Source: Anaerolineae bacterium (lineage in GTDB: Bacteria; Chloroflexota; Anaerolineae; Epilineales; JAHCIE01). From it: a stretch of 35,162 nucleotides of DNA. Each line of letters begins with the position of its first letter. The first letter of the stretch is position 1. Below the pieces are notes generated by a model. It was not told where the DNA came from. It searched no databases and was given only the letters and a program-made list of their open reading frames with translations. Both the position numbers and the translations under genes were made by a program. This document shows, in pieces, positions 12,001 to 16,558 of the stretch. The stretch is from assembly GCA_026129165.1 (NCBI GenBank), contig JAHCIP010000024.1, forward strand, positions 1 to 35,162, read 5' to 3'.

Positions 12001-15000
12001 GGTCATCAGGGATAAACCCAAAGGACCGGCCGTCCTCCAGGTCGCCCTCATCGCCATCCACCACACTCATGATACCCCGGAAGGTATCCTGCATGATAAA
12101 TTCCTGGCCCGCCACGATGCCCTTCTCCGCGTCGCCCACCGTGCTGGTGAGGCCGTCGAACCGGGCATCCTCAAGCTGCGTCAAGACCTTGACCGAGTAG
12201 AACAACTCGGTAATCACCCGCGACAGGCTCCATTGCTCACCCGCCAACGACGATAGTAAGGCGATAGTGGAATCGATGACGCTCAGCACGGCCACGATCA
12301 CCAGCAGAGCCGCGCCGATGATCTGGGTCACCCCCGAGGGAATGAGCAGCAGAATCGCGGCCGCGATGGAGAGGGCCAGGATAAACGTGAGGTAGATCGT
12401 CGTGACGACAGCCAGGGCGATCTGATAGCGCAGTTGGGCCGGGTTGTCCTTCAGTTGGGAGTAACTCAAGGCGAAGGTGGCCCACAACAAGCCGACGCCA
12501 ATGCCCCAGGCAATCACCTGGATGACAATGCCAATCACACCGATGACCGTAGCAAAGGCGCTAAAGGTAACCGCCACCCCCTGATACAGCGCCATTGAGC
12601 TTTTCACCACGTTAAAGATCGCCAGCCCCAGGTCGCCTATCTGCACGGCCAGGCTGATGAACCCTATGGTGTAATCCACCCCCTTCAATGCCGACGTGTT
12701 GCAGCTCTCCGTCTGGCCGCAGGCAATCTTCGCAATCGACACCGATACAATCGCCAGGAACACGACGCCCTTGGAGATACTAAAGACGGCGCGGCCAATG
12801 CTGAAGGCCAGGGCGAACTTTTGACTGAAGATGCCCGACTGCGACGCGGTATTGCCGCTGCCCTGGGCCGCCCCGTTGCCCCCCGGCGTCGAGTTATTGG
12901 TCGAACTGGTGCCACTGCCCGCGCTGTTGCTCCCGCTGGTGCTGCCGCTATTGCCCGTACTCGTCCCACTGGCCCCGCCAGCGGCCGAGTTCATGCCAGC
13001 CGTGATGGACTCATATAGGCCGTTCCCGATTTCGACCAACTCCGTGACATATTGAGCCAGGACGGTGGTAGTCGTCGTCCCGGAGACGATGGATTGGAGG
13101 ACCAACGCGGCCGTGTCTTCCGCATCGGCGCTGGTCAGGTCAATCGCGCCCACCTGCGTCGTCCGTACATCGCCAGCCAGGTAGAGGAGGTAGGGAATCC
13201 AGGCGGCCTGACGGACATCATCCACGGTGAGATGGCGGTCAGGATACTGCGCCAGCAGCGCATTCACGATCCCCGCATACTGGTTGGTGTAGCGCTGCTC
13301 GATAATCTCGATGGCGCGGCTCGGCTGCATGGCCGCCCACATACCGCTGGGCTTCTGCTCGAACATGCCCATCTTGACGGCGCGCTGCGTCTTGAGCGGA
13401 ATATCCGCCAGCTTGGCGCTAAACTGGTTCCCCACTGCGCCCGCCAGCGCGTCTACCGTGCCGATTTTGTGTTCGGTGGCAAAGCCGAGCGTGGCGCAGG
13501 GGAACAGGGCGCCGCTGGCGTCTTTGCACTGCTTGGCCTGCGGAACGGCGTTATAGTACGTATTCAGGAAGTCAGGGATGGCGACCTGATTAGTCAGTCC
13601 CAACCCTTCATCCAAATGGCCGTAGTTCGCGTGCGCCACGCGCACCGTCGTCGCCGCCGGAACACCGAAGCGCAACTCCAGGGGTGTGTTGGGTGAATTG
13701 AAGCGGGTGGCGAACTCCAGCAGCGGCGTCGCCTGGGTCTGCTGGCCGAGGCTTCTGGCCTGCATAAAGTTGCCCGACAGGCCGAACATGGTCTGGAACA
13801 AGGCGCGGTCTTCGTTGGGCGAGCCGGGGACGCCAAAGACCGCCGTTTCGTAGTCCTTGCTCTTGGTAATGGTCAGGCCGGTGAGCAGGAAGCGGTCGTC
13901 GTATTTGTTGATGAGTTGGGGCGTGGTGCGGACAAACCGCGCATCCGGCCCGAACAGCGGGCCTAATTTCGTCAGGTCACACGCAATGTTCGCCGGCACA
14001 TTGGCTTCTTTGCAGGCGGTAAACTCGTCTACATTGGCCTGGACGAGCCAGACCATGCGAACGCGCTGCCACTGGACCGCCTCCGTCTGTCCCGGCGCGT
14101 AGGCCACCTTGGCCTGGAACGCATCCACCGCGCCGCCGTCGCCGACCGGCGTGAGGGGCGCGAGTAGCAGGATTTGCCCCCCATTCTCGCCCATAATCAA
14201 GCCGTAGCGGTCGGCCAGGGTCGTGGAGGGCGCCTGGTTGGTGACAATCTCCAGGAACGGAATCAGCCGCACATCATCCGTCGAGCCGTCCAGGTCCTGA
14301 ATCTGACCCTCGGCATCATAAGGCCAGTCCAGTGGGGTGGTGGCGTAGCGCAGATGGGTCGGGTCTTCAGGGCGGACCTGAACGGTAATGTACTCGTAAG
14401 CCCCGGAGGAGTCGCCCGTCGTCTCCAGCTTGAACTCCGCCACCGCCTGCGTCTGCCTGGCATTCATCGAAATGTCAAGCGCATCGGGCACACTGTCGTT
14501 GTCGTTGTCGTCGTCCCAGAAGTTGGGGACGCCATCGTTGTCACAGTCTACGCAGGACGCGAGGCCGAGATATTGCTGGTCGGTCGCGGGGATGATGTTC
14601 AGGCTGATGGCGAGGTCGCGGTTGGGCCACTCGTACAGGTCGGTCACGCCATCGTCATTGGTATCCAGCTTAAACGGGTTACTCGTCCACCGCTTACCCT
14701 GATACATGAAGCCTTTGACTTCAATGCCGTCGCTCAACCCGTCCTGGTCGGTATCAAAGGCAAACGGGTCCGTGCCCAGGCAATACTCCTCCTGGTCCAG
14801 TAGCCCATCGCCATCCGAGTCAACACCCGCTTGACCATCACCACACCGCGACTGATTGCTCAAGGCCTGCGCGGCGGCTTCGCTCAGCGAGCGCATGTCC
14901 GGCGGCTGGGGCGCGGGGGAAGCCGCATTTTTCTCGCGGGCCAACATCGTGTGGGCCGTGTTCAACACCGACGGATCGGTGGACAGGCCGAGCGCCTGGG

Positions 15001-16213
15001 CCACGCTGGCGCTCGGGGCGGCCGCCGCTTTGGCCTGCTGCCGCGTATTGAAGCTTTCTATCTGCGCGGCCTGGATGAGCGGCGTACTCACGATGCTCAC
15101 AATCGTGACGCTGACGATACCGGCGTATACGACCCGGCGGCGGCGCGACACAATCATCGTCACCATAAACAGGGCGACGAGGGCAAAGATGAGCAGGGAA
15201 AAAGCTGAAGATTGAAGCTTAGGGAGGAGCGCCCCGAGCGCCCCGCCGAGGGCGGCGGCATCCATGGGACCAGCGGCGGCGATGGCTCCAGCCCCAGGCG
15301 TGTCAAGGGGCGTCGACGTCGAGGTCAAGGTCCACTCACCGTTGGCCGATTGAACGGGGTCGGTGGTGGGGACGCCTTTGCCAAAGTCGCGGAAGTCAAT
15401 GGTGAAGTTGAGCCGCGCGTCATACAGGTCGCTGACATCAGGGGCGTAGGCCGTGAGGATTTGGCGGCGCGGCAACCCCTGGGCGTCCACCCACACCTCC
15501 CCCGCGCCACTCAGACGGCTGATACTCGCCGACGGCGTCAGGCTCAACCCCTGGGGCAATTCCCCACGGGCGCGCATGTCGGCTTCCATCCCCTGGCGAA
15601 TCTGCTCGGCCAACCGCTGCCCATCCACGCTAAAGCCGTAGCGGGTAAAGCGCTCGCCGCCAGCCCACTTGTCGTCGAGGCGGTGGACGTCGCGGGCGAC
15701 CTGAAGGAACGCCAAAAAATCGCCGTTGGGGGCGGCGAGCGCGGTGGGGTCATCGCTGACCGGCTGGAGACGGCCATCGGCCTGGACAAACAGCCGGTCT
15801 CCGTCGCGGATGAGCGAGACGGGGGGCGTGTTGGCGGTCTGGCCTACGCCCCACAGATTGAGGGTCGAGTGGTCGGGAACCTGGATGCTGCCCTCGGCGC
15901 GCAGCAGGGTCTTCTGGCTTTGCTGCCCCACCGTTTCTGGGCGGGCCTTGGGGATGACCGTCTGCTCCAGGTCTCCGCGCAAGCGATAGGAACCGGTGGC
16001 GCGGGCCGCCTCAAAGGCGGCGCGGACGGCGTCCTCCGGCGTCGGTCCCAGGTTGGGCAACCACTGGGCGACGCCCTGGCGTCCCTCGTCGCCGCCCGTT
16101 CGGTCGCCCTGGAGCGTCGTCAACCTGTCCTGGTAGAGGGTCAGGCCCGCCGCCAGAACCAGGAGCACGGTCAGTAGAAACGCCACCCACGCTTGCCGTG
16201 TTGACCGCCGCAT
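1..16213 (-). CDS. Giant multidomain surface protein, at least 5404 aa, C-terminus outside the window
   Basis: The frame stays open from ATG at 16213 (AGGGGG 5 nt upstream) to the left edge; I checked the phase at several widely spaced points. Domains by approximate residue: signal anchor 8-26; a region loosely like a lipoprotein-carrier fold 55-300; hydrophobic helices 339-382; thrombospondin-3-like DxDxDG repeats 455-580; Ser/Gly/Asn linker 1074-1126; hydrophobic helical block 1127-1325; more TSP3 repeats 1515-1642; Ig-like domains 1790-2000; seven FG-GAP blades 2050-2430; beta-helix 2499-2628; GGxF/kelch-like propeller repeats 2630-3522, interrupted by two beta/gamma-crystallin-like modules (2884-2982, 3053-3175); beta-helices 3629-3802 and 3899-4112; Ig-like repeats 4175-4650; a CBM9/DOMON-like region 4704-4890; then DUF11-like repeats to the edge. 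No catalytic motif was recognised. The inferred role is adhesion or cell-surface structure. It probably has its own promoter (16294-16336). Domain names come from motif reading by eye. Confidence 0.88.
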   Translation of the reverse strand, partial: MRRSTRQAWVAFLLTVLLVLAAGLTLYQDRLTTLQGDRTGGDEGRQGVAQWLPNLGPTPEDAVRAAFEAARATGSYRLRGDLEQTVIPKARPETVGQQSQKTLLRAEGSIQVPDHSTLNLWGVGQTANTPPVSLIRDGDRLFVQADGRLQPVSDDPTALAAPNGDFLAFLQVARDVHRLDDKWAGGERFTRYGFSVDGQRLAEQIRQGMEADMRARGELPQGLSLTPSASISRLSGAGEVWVDAQGLPRRQILTAYAPDVSDLYDARLNFTIDFRDFGKGVPTTDPVQSANGEWTLTSTSTPLDTPGAGAIAAAGPMDAAALGGALGALLPKLQSSAFSLLIFALVALFMVTMIVSRRRRVVYAGIVSVTIVSIVSTPLIQAAQIESFNTRQQAKAAAAPSASVAQALGLSTDPSVLNTAHTMLAREKNAASPAPQPPDMRSLSEAAAQALSNQSRCGDGQAGVDSDGDGLLDQEEYCLGTDPFAFDTDQDGLSDGIEVKGFMYQGKRWTSNPFKLDTNDDGVTDLYEWPNRDLAISLNIIPATDQQYLGLASCVDCDNDGVPNFWDDDNDNDSVPDALDISMNARQTQAVAEFKLETTGDSSGAYEYITVQVRPEDPTHLRYATTPLDWPYDAEGQIQDLDGSTDDVRLIPFLEIVTNQAPSTTLADRYGLIMGENGGQILLLAPLTPVGDGGAVDAFQAKVAYAPGQTEAVQWQRVRMVWLVQANVDEFTACKEANVPANIACDLTKLGPLFGPDARFVRTTPQLINKYDDRFLLTGLTITKSKDYETAVFGVPGSPNEDRALFQTMFGLSGNFMQARSLGQQTQATPLLEFATRFNSPNTPLELRFGVPAATTVRVAHANYGHLDEGLGLTNQVAIPDFLNTYYNAVPQAKQCKDASGALFPCATLGFATEHKIGTVDALAGAVGNQFSAKLADIPLKTQRAVKMGMFEQKPSGMWAAMQPSRAIEIIEQRYTNQYAGIVNALLAQYPDRHLTVDDVRQAAWIPYLLYLAGDVRTTQVGAIDLTSADAEDTAALVLQSIVSGTTTTTVLAQYVTELVEIGNGLYESITAGMNSAAGGASGTSTGNSGSTSGSNSAGSGTSSTNNSTPGGNGAAQGSGNTASQSGIFSQKFALAFSIGRAVFSISKGVVFLAIVSVSIAKIACGQTESCNTSALKGVDYTIGFISLAVQIGDLGLAIFNVVKSSMALYQGVAVTFSAFATVIGVIGIVIQVIAWGIGVGLLWATFALSYSQLKDNPAQLRYQIALAVVTTIYLTFILALSIAAAILLLIPSGVTQIIGAALLVIVAVLSVIDSTIALLSSLAGEQWSLSRVITELFYSVKVLTQLEDARFDGLTSTVGDAEKGIVAGQEFIMQDTFRGIMSVVDGDEGDLEDGRSFGFIPDDQVSGPGSIVVTTDEQADQQANCATFGGEEQRCSNQLSARFRLPSPLRNAELSLRRYLKYRYRWVECGLFGAICAIKHSDTQTIEYDEEPVKITLDVLPATVDGLWTWSALTNRDRDGDGLTDAQEARYGTNSAAWDTDGDGLSDGYEVNTSHTRPTVADSDGDGLSDGQELRLSTDPLNPDTDGDDLSDGAEVCRVQAGVLVGGWDVTLPGGRVVHVCSEPYVDDYDGDGMSDQEEYQNHVSPYGFNDVARIFLSGRPLAVDPNNGVPAVVAPPSRTVAFDLGVFNVGPQPVTRTLTAHLPNALTSLSGGQMTGSKVKTASVTGDGSGGSNYKWNFTATPPNNLSFGEIVSTTITGTTALVGSSIRSKVDLSLPYGTSVLTKTFEVRIDVDDPAIVFQAPEPNAFLRGTDYILGGTALDPTSWVTKVEVNTGGGFQPATGTTNWAYAWTLPADGVYTLTARATDYVNRTGQSQVQVTVDNTAPTVALTSGLTGLSCAQPSGAVCLKPDANNLINLAGTAADNLSGVDRVQISLDRRPWREVAFSAGAWTYGWRLPDVDRSQGAHTVAVRAIDRAGNYSDMAVQSVVIDRVPPADSLNTAIYTQSPDVRANQPLPLSGRVNDAGNAPLPSRPQPLTGTLDALASATVWLQPDTVLDDDAGVRLTWLGDVDGDGKGDLAVGLPAANGGAGRVVVVYGRAGDFPAPPDAVELLSRSLTSFVGAAGAGLGGLLAPAGDVNADGFNDLLMGDATHNRVFLQLGRGAPLGRDVVLDGPDPARRVVFSLPGVRLVAPAGDVNGDGFDDVLLADTGYAYLLLGHGAPWQTVGPIDVLTEYAARAPLGAGQAATGVGDTDGDQYDDFAVTEAGKVRVFRGSGMFTARGKQTLALSSAAATYTTTDAAPRVTALGDVDADGKADFIYSDGAAPRLRLGAGTAVVFTGYVDAPSGFLAAPGDVNADGKADLLLGTAAGNAYLIHGAASFSAPPTVAATLTGVASAASAPYAAGADLNCDQSSDLLLLPTTPGGPAPLTKLDFGPAPHVRASALPVGGAPPTDGGRWTDDRRPTTGEEKQASEEAPSSVRRLSSSVRRLSSSVLTVDDDGGPYTTIQAAVDAASAGDTVRVQPGVYTGFTVNGKNGLVVQGVHPDAVFVDGAVTISNATGVRLEKLTLRNAATLLTLSNAGVGGVATASLKTVLDQVVMHSFSSHAVSMDRDSTLTLSRATIAGDNGSGSYIEATGPADPAFDHTWAAIGNLPVNATTGGTLGAVGSQIYSVASQGNGQVRRYTPASAGLGWQTYNAPVPNTFGPATQIADGGSSTPYLLAHAPQWGFTPNGGVLATAVDSQGRVYAGGDFTSHDSQTMNRIAVWNPTTQTWAPLGSGLNGTVRALAVAANDDLYVGGDFTATAGGSMSLSHIARWSQSLGDWVALSAGLNDTVNALTLDGNGDVVVGGEFTDEAGQNDAYDPPGWTPSSWSGFINDSFTWCDPGPHQVALYQLANYQMSGNNACVVLDLGNYGDRRSVGWPNDSVYSVRVGGLVRLTMYTDTGLNGTSYYWDNDDPFVRADMRDDVSSFKVEPRPSMPALYHIARWEVGSSQWQALSVGIGGAVGQARISPSSAVLAVAANGSQVYAAGDIPTYRTDLQPPFIRTSPNPDNCRPNEYQIAVFIERYYNADLYANGDTDARNRCKIFNVGNYGDLSQVHPDNGDTGKNFEDNISAVLLGGMVYATLYAERNFTGDARELGVSIGNLGEVSGAGPDYAPNLEDEVSSIRVYLRSTVTKNIARWNGSGWDALDRGLDDTVRTLAYSSGNLYAGGQFIDANETTTVNRVARWDGSNWSDMAGGAGGTVHALAVDSSGGVYASHDAGGGSAAIRQWNGSAWTDLSNTPYGTFTFAQQVNSLAFTDDGVLLADGAQYAYYPNFNIWNPTTLFYRSNAGVWQPRKLIDTTGLASSLGAGTALAGTGSGTLYALLGSTDLFRIYTAGSDSWAAGPTLPVTLGTGGAAANAGATGLFVLTGAPSQRLYRYSGGSWSQRASPPFSTGAGAGLVWDGNEYLYATIGGNGRAIMRYRIATDTWQALGDNSNLTTGDDDAPALVNQGGGLARVGSKLYAQMGNNTNRVYSYGDVGGPAPDKLTLDRTAFIQPAAVANSQWFSPTQVLLDFEVARTGTAWVGDGQWSPLQGGSAGSFASTVSLANARLLDPSLAVYRVQTGSTLTAGYHQPPPGAPLLDAYVSPDYCVVCANDAHSWGVDAFSSIQAAINSGANRVLLGPGVYQEAVYLASGVQVIGSGADLSMVQPPVGPVPAALVTAEGVHRATLTRLTLNSAGTASDGFRAEDGSQGLKVSRNIIRNSTGRGIRLAGSSTTVEVVNNTIVSNGMGLQTTNCAVLDVRNTVFAFQTGVALSYQTCAPGAELQRYNDYWLNGGDVQIDGGAPQAAFGPGDLTLDPLFTNVADHDYRPQVGSPVLNAGNPSDPTPPGADGRVDMGYLEVGQAAFYADQGYCQTCDNDGLEWQVDAFNRIQDALDAASRAAAALDCDTTTPGLCDVQFSVGVGAGVWNERVSVPSYARLIGSGADETTLNAGSAGSAVTFDGVVRAGASGLKLTGANTSGAVHLTNQANTIDLRRLLITGNHTGILLDNSASGTATFTTLANNTNDAVRSVGVAGLTTWLSLNNSILANNGGAGIRSVTGGQVYSEYNLYNANTAGNAVGIATNQFTDLINQNPLFVNAGAGNFGLQPTSPAVDSADKLTEVPAGGGKRADRGYQELVAPPLVLLFGKEGTSCGVGNVGPQTVEVGLFGPIVNATQSITLTVPTVWTPVTLAGQPTDVARYWSGSVNVGGTGLYRLYTRATDRLGNAETNPVTMFAGQFYADGDSPGVSLIQPTGSPSVPAAAYELIGQVANFQGPRTAQTVYFEVDGTTIVPADWTTRSWVNGQPRQFHAIVPLAPGSHSIVAVARDAAGNTGRSASGGLTITSAVTSARGTPSTVTLSEAKSLDSADEMLGSAQHDTPTSTSVVNHLVTFASPANTEWTNQTPATIRGFVRFASVNGPGQVTIQRGAFTFPATLDDPFALVTAWTASVTLVAGANTLIATAANGDGAGAPTSITVNLDTTPPTVSAPPYGVVAQTTTLTGTASDSGGSGLAAVEVSFDGGVLWLTAQLSGGNWSLAWTAPVSTTGATYPLRVRALDAAGNVSNEAQPSLTVDNTPPSGLTPVTFNIPEGSHLDAFQSLTIQWQTPSDSGGAVTVLLDVVQSAVFTPATPVVGNSAARSLNANGDWYVHISARDAVGNRADYRYGPWHVGRFIDAGLCQDRSQTISLDGLLDRLNQEWRTDSEWLGDDARPKTPQSLYATWSGNAFYLGWQGGWWTLDGSLWAYLDTGGGGTNQLVEPLAGRSLPFNASYALKVDSPTQGTLYQANGGVWTPSGALQFAQGQSGGTEIKLDWTLTSITNVKLLAYAVTDAGEVWSAFPTTNPLAGPWPAAYSWSTPCSVAAINTGQPKAAAITATLSSPQASNGAWGAGQSLDYVLSLENREAYTVSGIDLSFTTTTGLGYQSVTGAACGACPAGGSTWTLTPLSLAALETRAITLTGQLAAAGVLGPLDAVTTTATLGGSAVGAASLGHTVDGDAPTVQIIKNVNTTLRSGTGIVVQGTADDGKGAGFGSVQVRQAGAGGWTPASGGALWSANVTVPAAPSFTLEAQATDRRGNPSAVASVTFTVDNTPPTVNFSLPPVVGASPVEITGVAQDLTPSGGLVSRVEVQIVKQGVDPNTIPWQPVSALALPAGGPQEWRFAWKRPDVNGEVYQWRARATDAAGNVSAPTPFQSTTVYAHGTDLKLVKTHSSTAVPGAPFNFDVVVTNQGPNPVLDATVVDNLAAEFATTSWSCAASTGSACPVPASGTGNINAKVSLIVSGVVTFTVGGVLKPGVRGTTANTASVSAPAGMVEIQSNDNGASDSATLMPRSDLVVAQSFNPQPVVKFIPFTMSLVVTNTGPSAATGVTLVDTLPAP
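2996..3061. repeat. Interspersed palindromic repeat inside the giant gene
   Basis: Imperfect terminal inverted repeats (2996-3016 and 3041-3061) share the core GTCA-n-n-CTGAGC followed by an AAG-ending tail. The element resembles a small repeat seen between genes in many bacterial genomes, with a GTCATTCTGAGCGAAG-like end. Here it lies inside the reading frame of the giant surface protein, in a linker between two Ig-like domains. Its 66 bp equal 22 codons, so the frame is kept; it reads in part as TLSEAKSLDSADEMLGSAQ. The match to a known repeat family is from memory. Confidence 0.7.
8731..8780. repeat. 21-bp tandem repeat with a nearby inverted copy, in frame
   Basis: Two full 21-bp units (8731-8751, 8752-8772) and a partial third (8773-8780) encode SSVRRLS-SSVRRLS-SSV in the giant protein. 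A 12-bp segment of the unit (8743-8754, again at 8764-8775) recurs in inverted orientation at 8840-8851, so the whole 8731-8851 stretch could fold back on itself. It forms the linker between the FG-GAP propeller and the first beta-helix. Its composition (Arg, Ser, Thr, Asp) differs from the domains on either side. Confidence 0.75.
8894..10081 (-). other. Seven-blade FG-GAP (integrin-alpha-like) propeller region
   Basis: This part of the giant gene encodes seven consecutive repeats centred near residues 2069, 2137, 2193, 2250, 2308, 2354 and 2408. Each carries a calcium-loop motif: DVDGDGKGD, DVNADGFND, DVNGDGFDD, DTDGDQYDD, DVDADGKAD, DVNADGKAD and DLNCDQSSD. Seven is the blade number of the integrin alpha propeller, so the module may be a complete domain. 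The last repeat is the most degenerate. The expected role is calcium-stabilised ligand binding on the cell surface. Confidence 0.75.
11290..11672 (-). other. Thrombospondin type-3-like calcium-binding repeats
   Basis: Within the giant protein, approximate residues 1515-1642 hold repeated acidic loops of the form DxDGDGLSDGxE (for example DTDGDGLSDGYE and DSDGDGLSDGQE), separated by short NPxxxDTDGD-type spacers. A second, smaller cluster lies nearer the N-terminus, around residues 455-580. Such repeats bind calcium and usually act as stiff spacers in secreted bacterial proteins. No enzymatic role is implied. Confidence 0.8.
12240..12835 (-). other. Internal hydrophobic multi-helix block of the giant protein
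   Basis: Residues about 1127-1325 contain several long apolar stretches, among them VVFLAIVSVSIAKIA, FATVIGVIGIVIQVIAWGI, IYLTFILALSIAAAILLLI and GAALLVIVAVLSVI, probably five to seven membrane-spanning helices. A Ser/Gly/Asn/Thr-rich flexible linker (residues 1074-1126) precedes it directly. Such a block in the middle of an otherwise extracellular beta-rich protein is unusual. It could be an integral membrane anchor or an insertion module. Topology cannot be settled from the sequence alone. Confidence 0.65.
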
Positions 16214-16293
16214 AGTTCCCCCTCTCCCTGCGCGCCTCATGGACACCCGACACTGTGAGGGCGAAGGCTAACTCCATTCACCCCTGTAGGTCC

Positions 16294-16336
16294 ATCATAA
16301 CTTTCCAGCGTGTGGTGAGCGTGTGGAAAGCGTGTG
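16294..16336 (-). promoter_or_regulatory. SARP-type promoter of the giant surface protein gene
   Basis: Read on the minus strand there are three copies of heptamer CACACGC at 16330-16336, 16319-16325 and 16308-16314, each pair separated by 4 bp (11-bp period). Eight bases (16300-16307) then separate the last copy from TATGAT (16294-16299), a good -10 hexamer. No -35 consensus is needed in this layout. Streptomyces SARP activators bind heptamer direct repeats with this spacing, the last repeat 8 bp from the -10. The start codon at 16213 would follow a leader of roughly 75 nt. Binding is inferred. Confidence 0.6.
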
Positions 16337-16444
16337 GCAGGCCATATGGGGCAGGGCCTTCTCCTCGCGTTCTCTATGGCTCTCGGCGTCATCAGTGAGC
16401 CACGCAACAAGAAGCCAACGCCCCCTTGGATAGTTGATCAATGG

Positions 16445-16481
16445 CTAGACCCTCAAGGTTTCAGAAACCTTGAGGGTCTAG
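16445..16481. repeat. Perfect 18-bp-stem palindrome between the GH2 gene and the giant gene
   Basis: CTAGACCCTCAAGGTTTC at 16445-16462 is exactly complementary to 16464-16481, leaving a single central base. It lies about 80 nt past the stop of the upstream GH2 gene, so it may end or stabilise that operon's mRNA. No T-run follows on either strand, so it is not a classic intrinsic terminator, and it looks like an interspersed palindromic repeat. The rest of the 345-bp gap holds the promoter at 16294-16336; I see nothing else in 16337-16444 or 16482-16558. Confidence 0.75.
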
Positions 16482-16558
16482 GTAAGAGAGAGGGTCTTAT
16501 TCGGCGCGTGAGCCGGTTTGTCCACGTAAGCTGGATCAGGCGGCTCCACCGAAGCGGC

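Noticed and set aside
16445..16481. Considered as a classic intrinsic terminator
   Set aside because: The stem is perfect but neither strand has a following T-run, so it is listed as a palindromic repeat.
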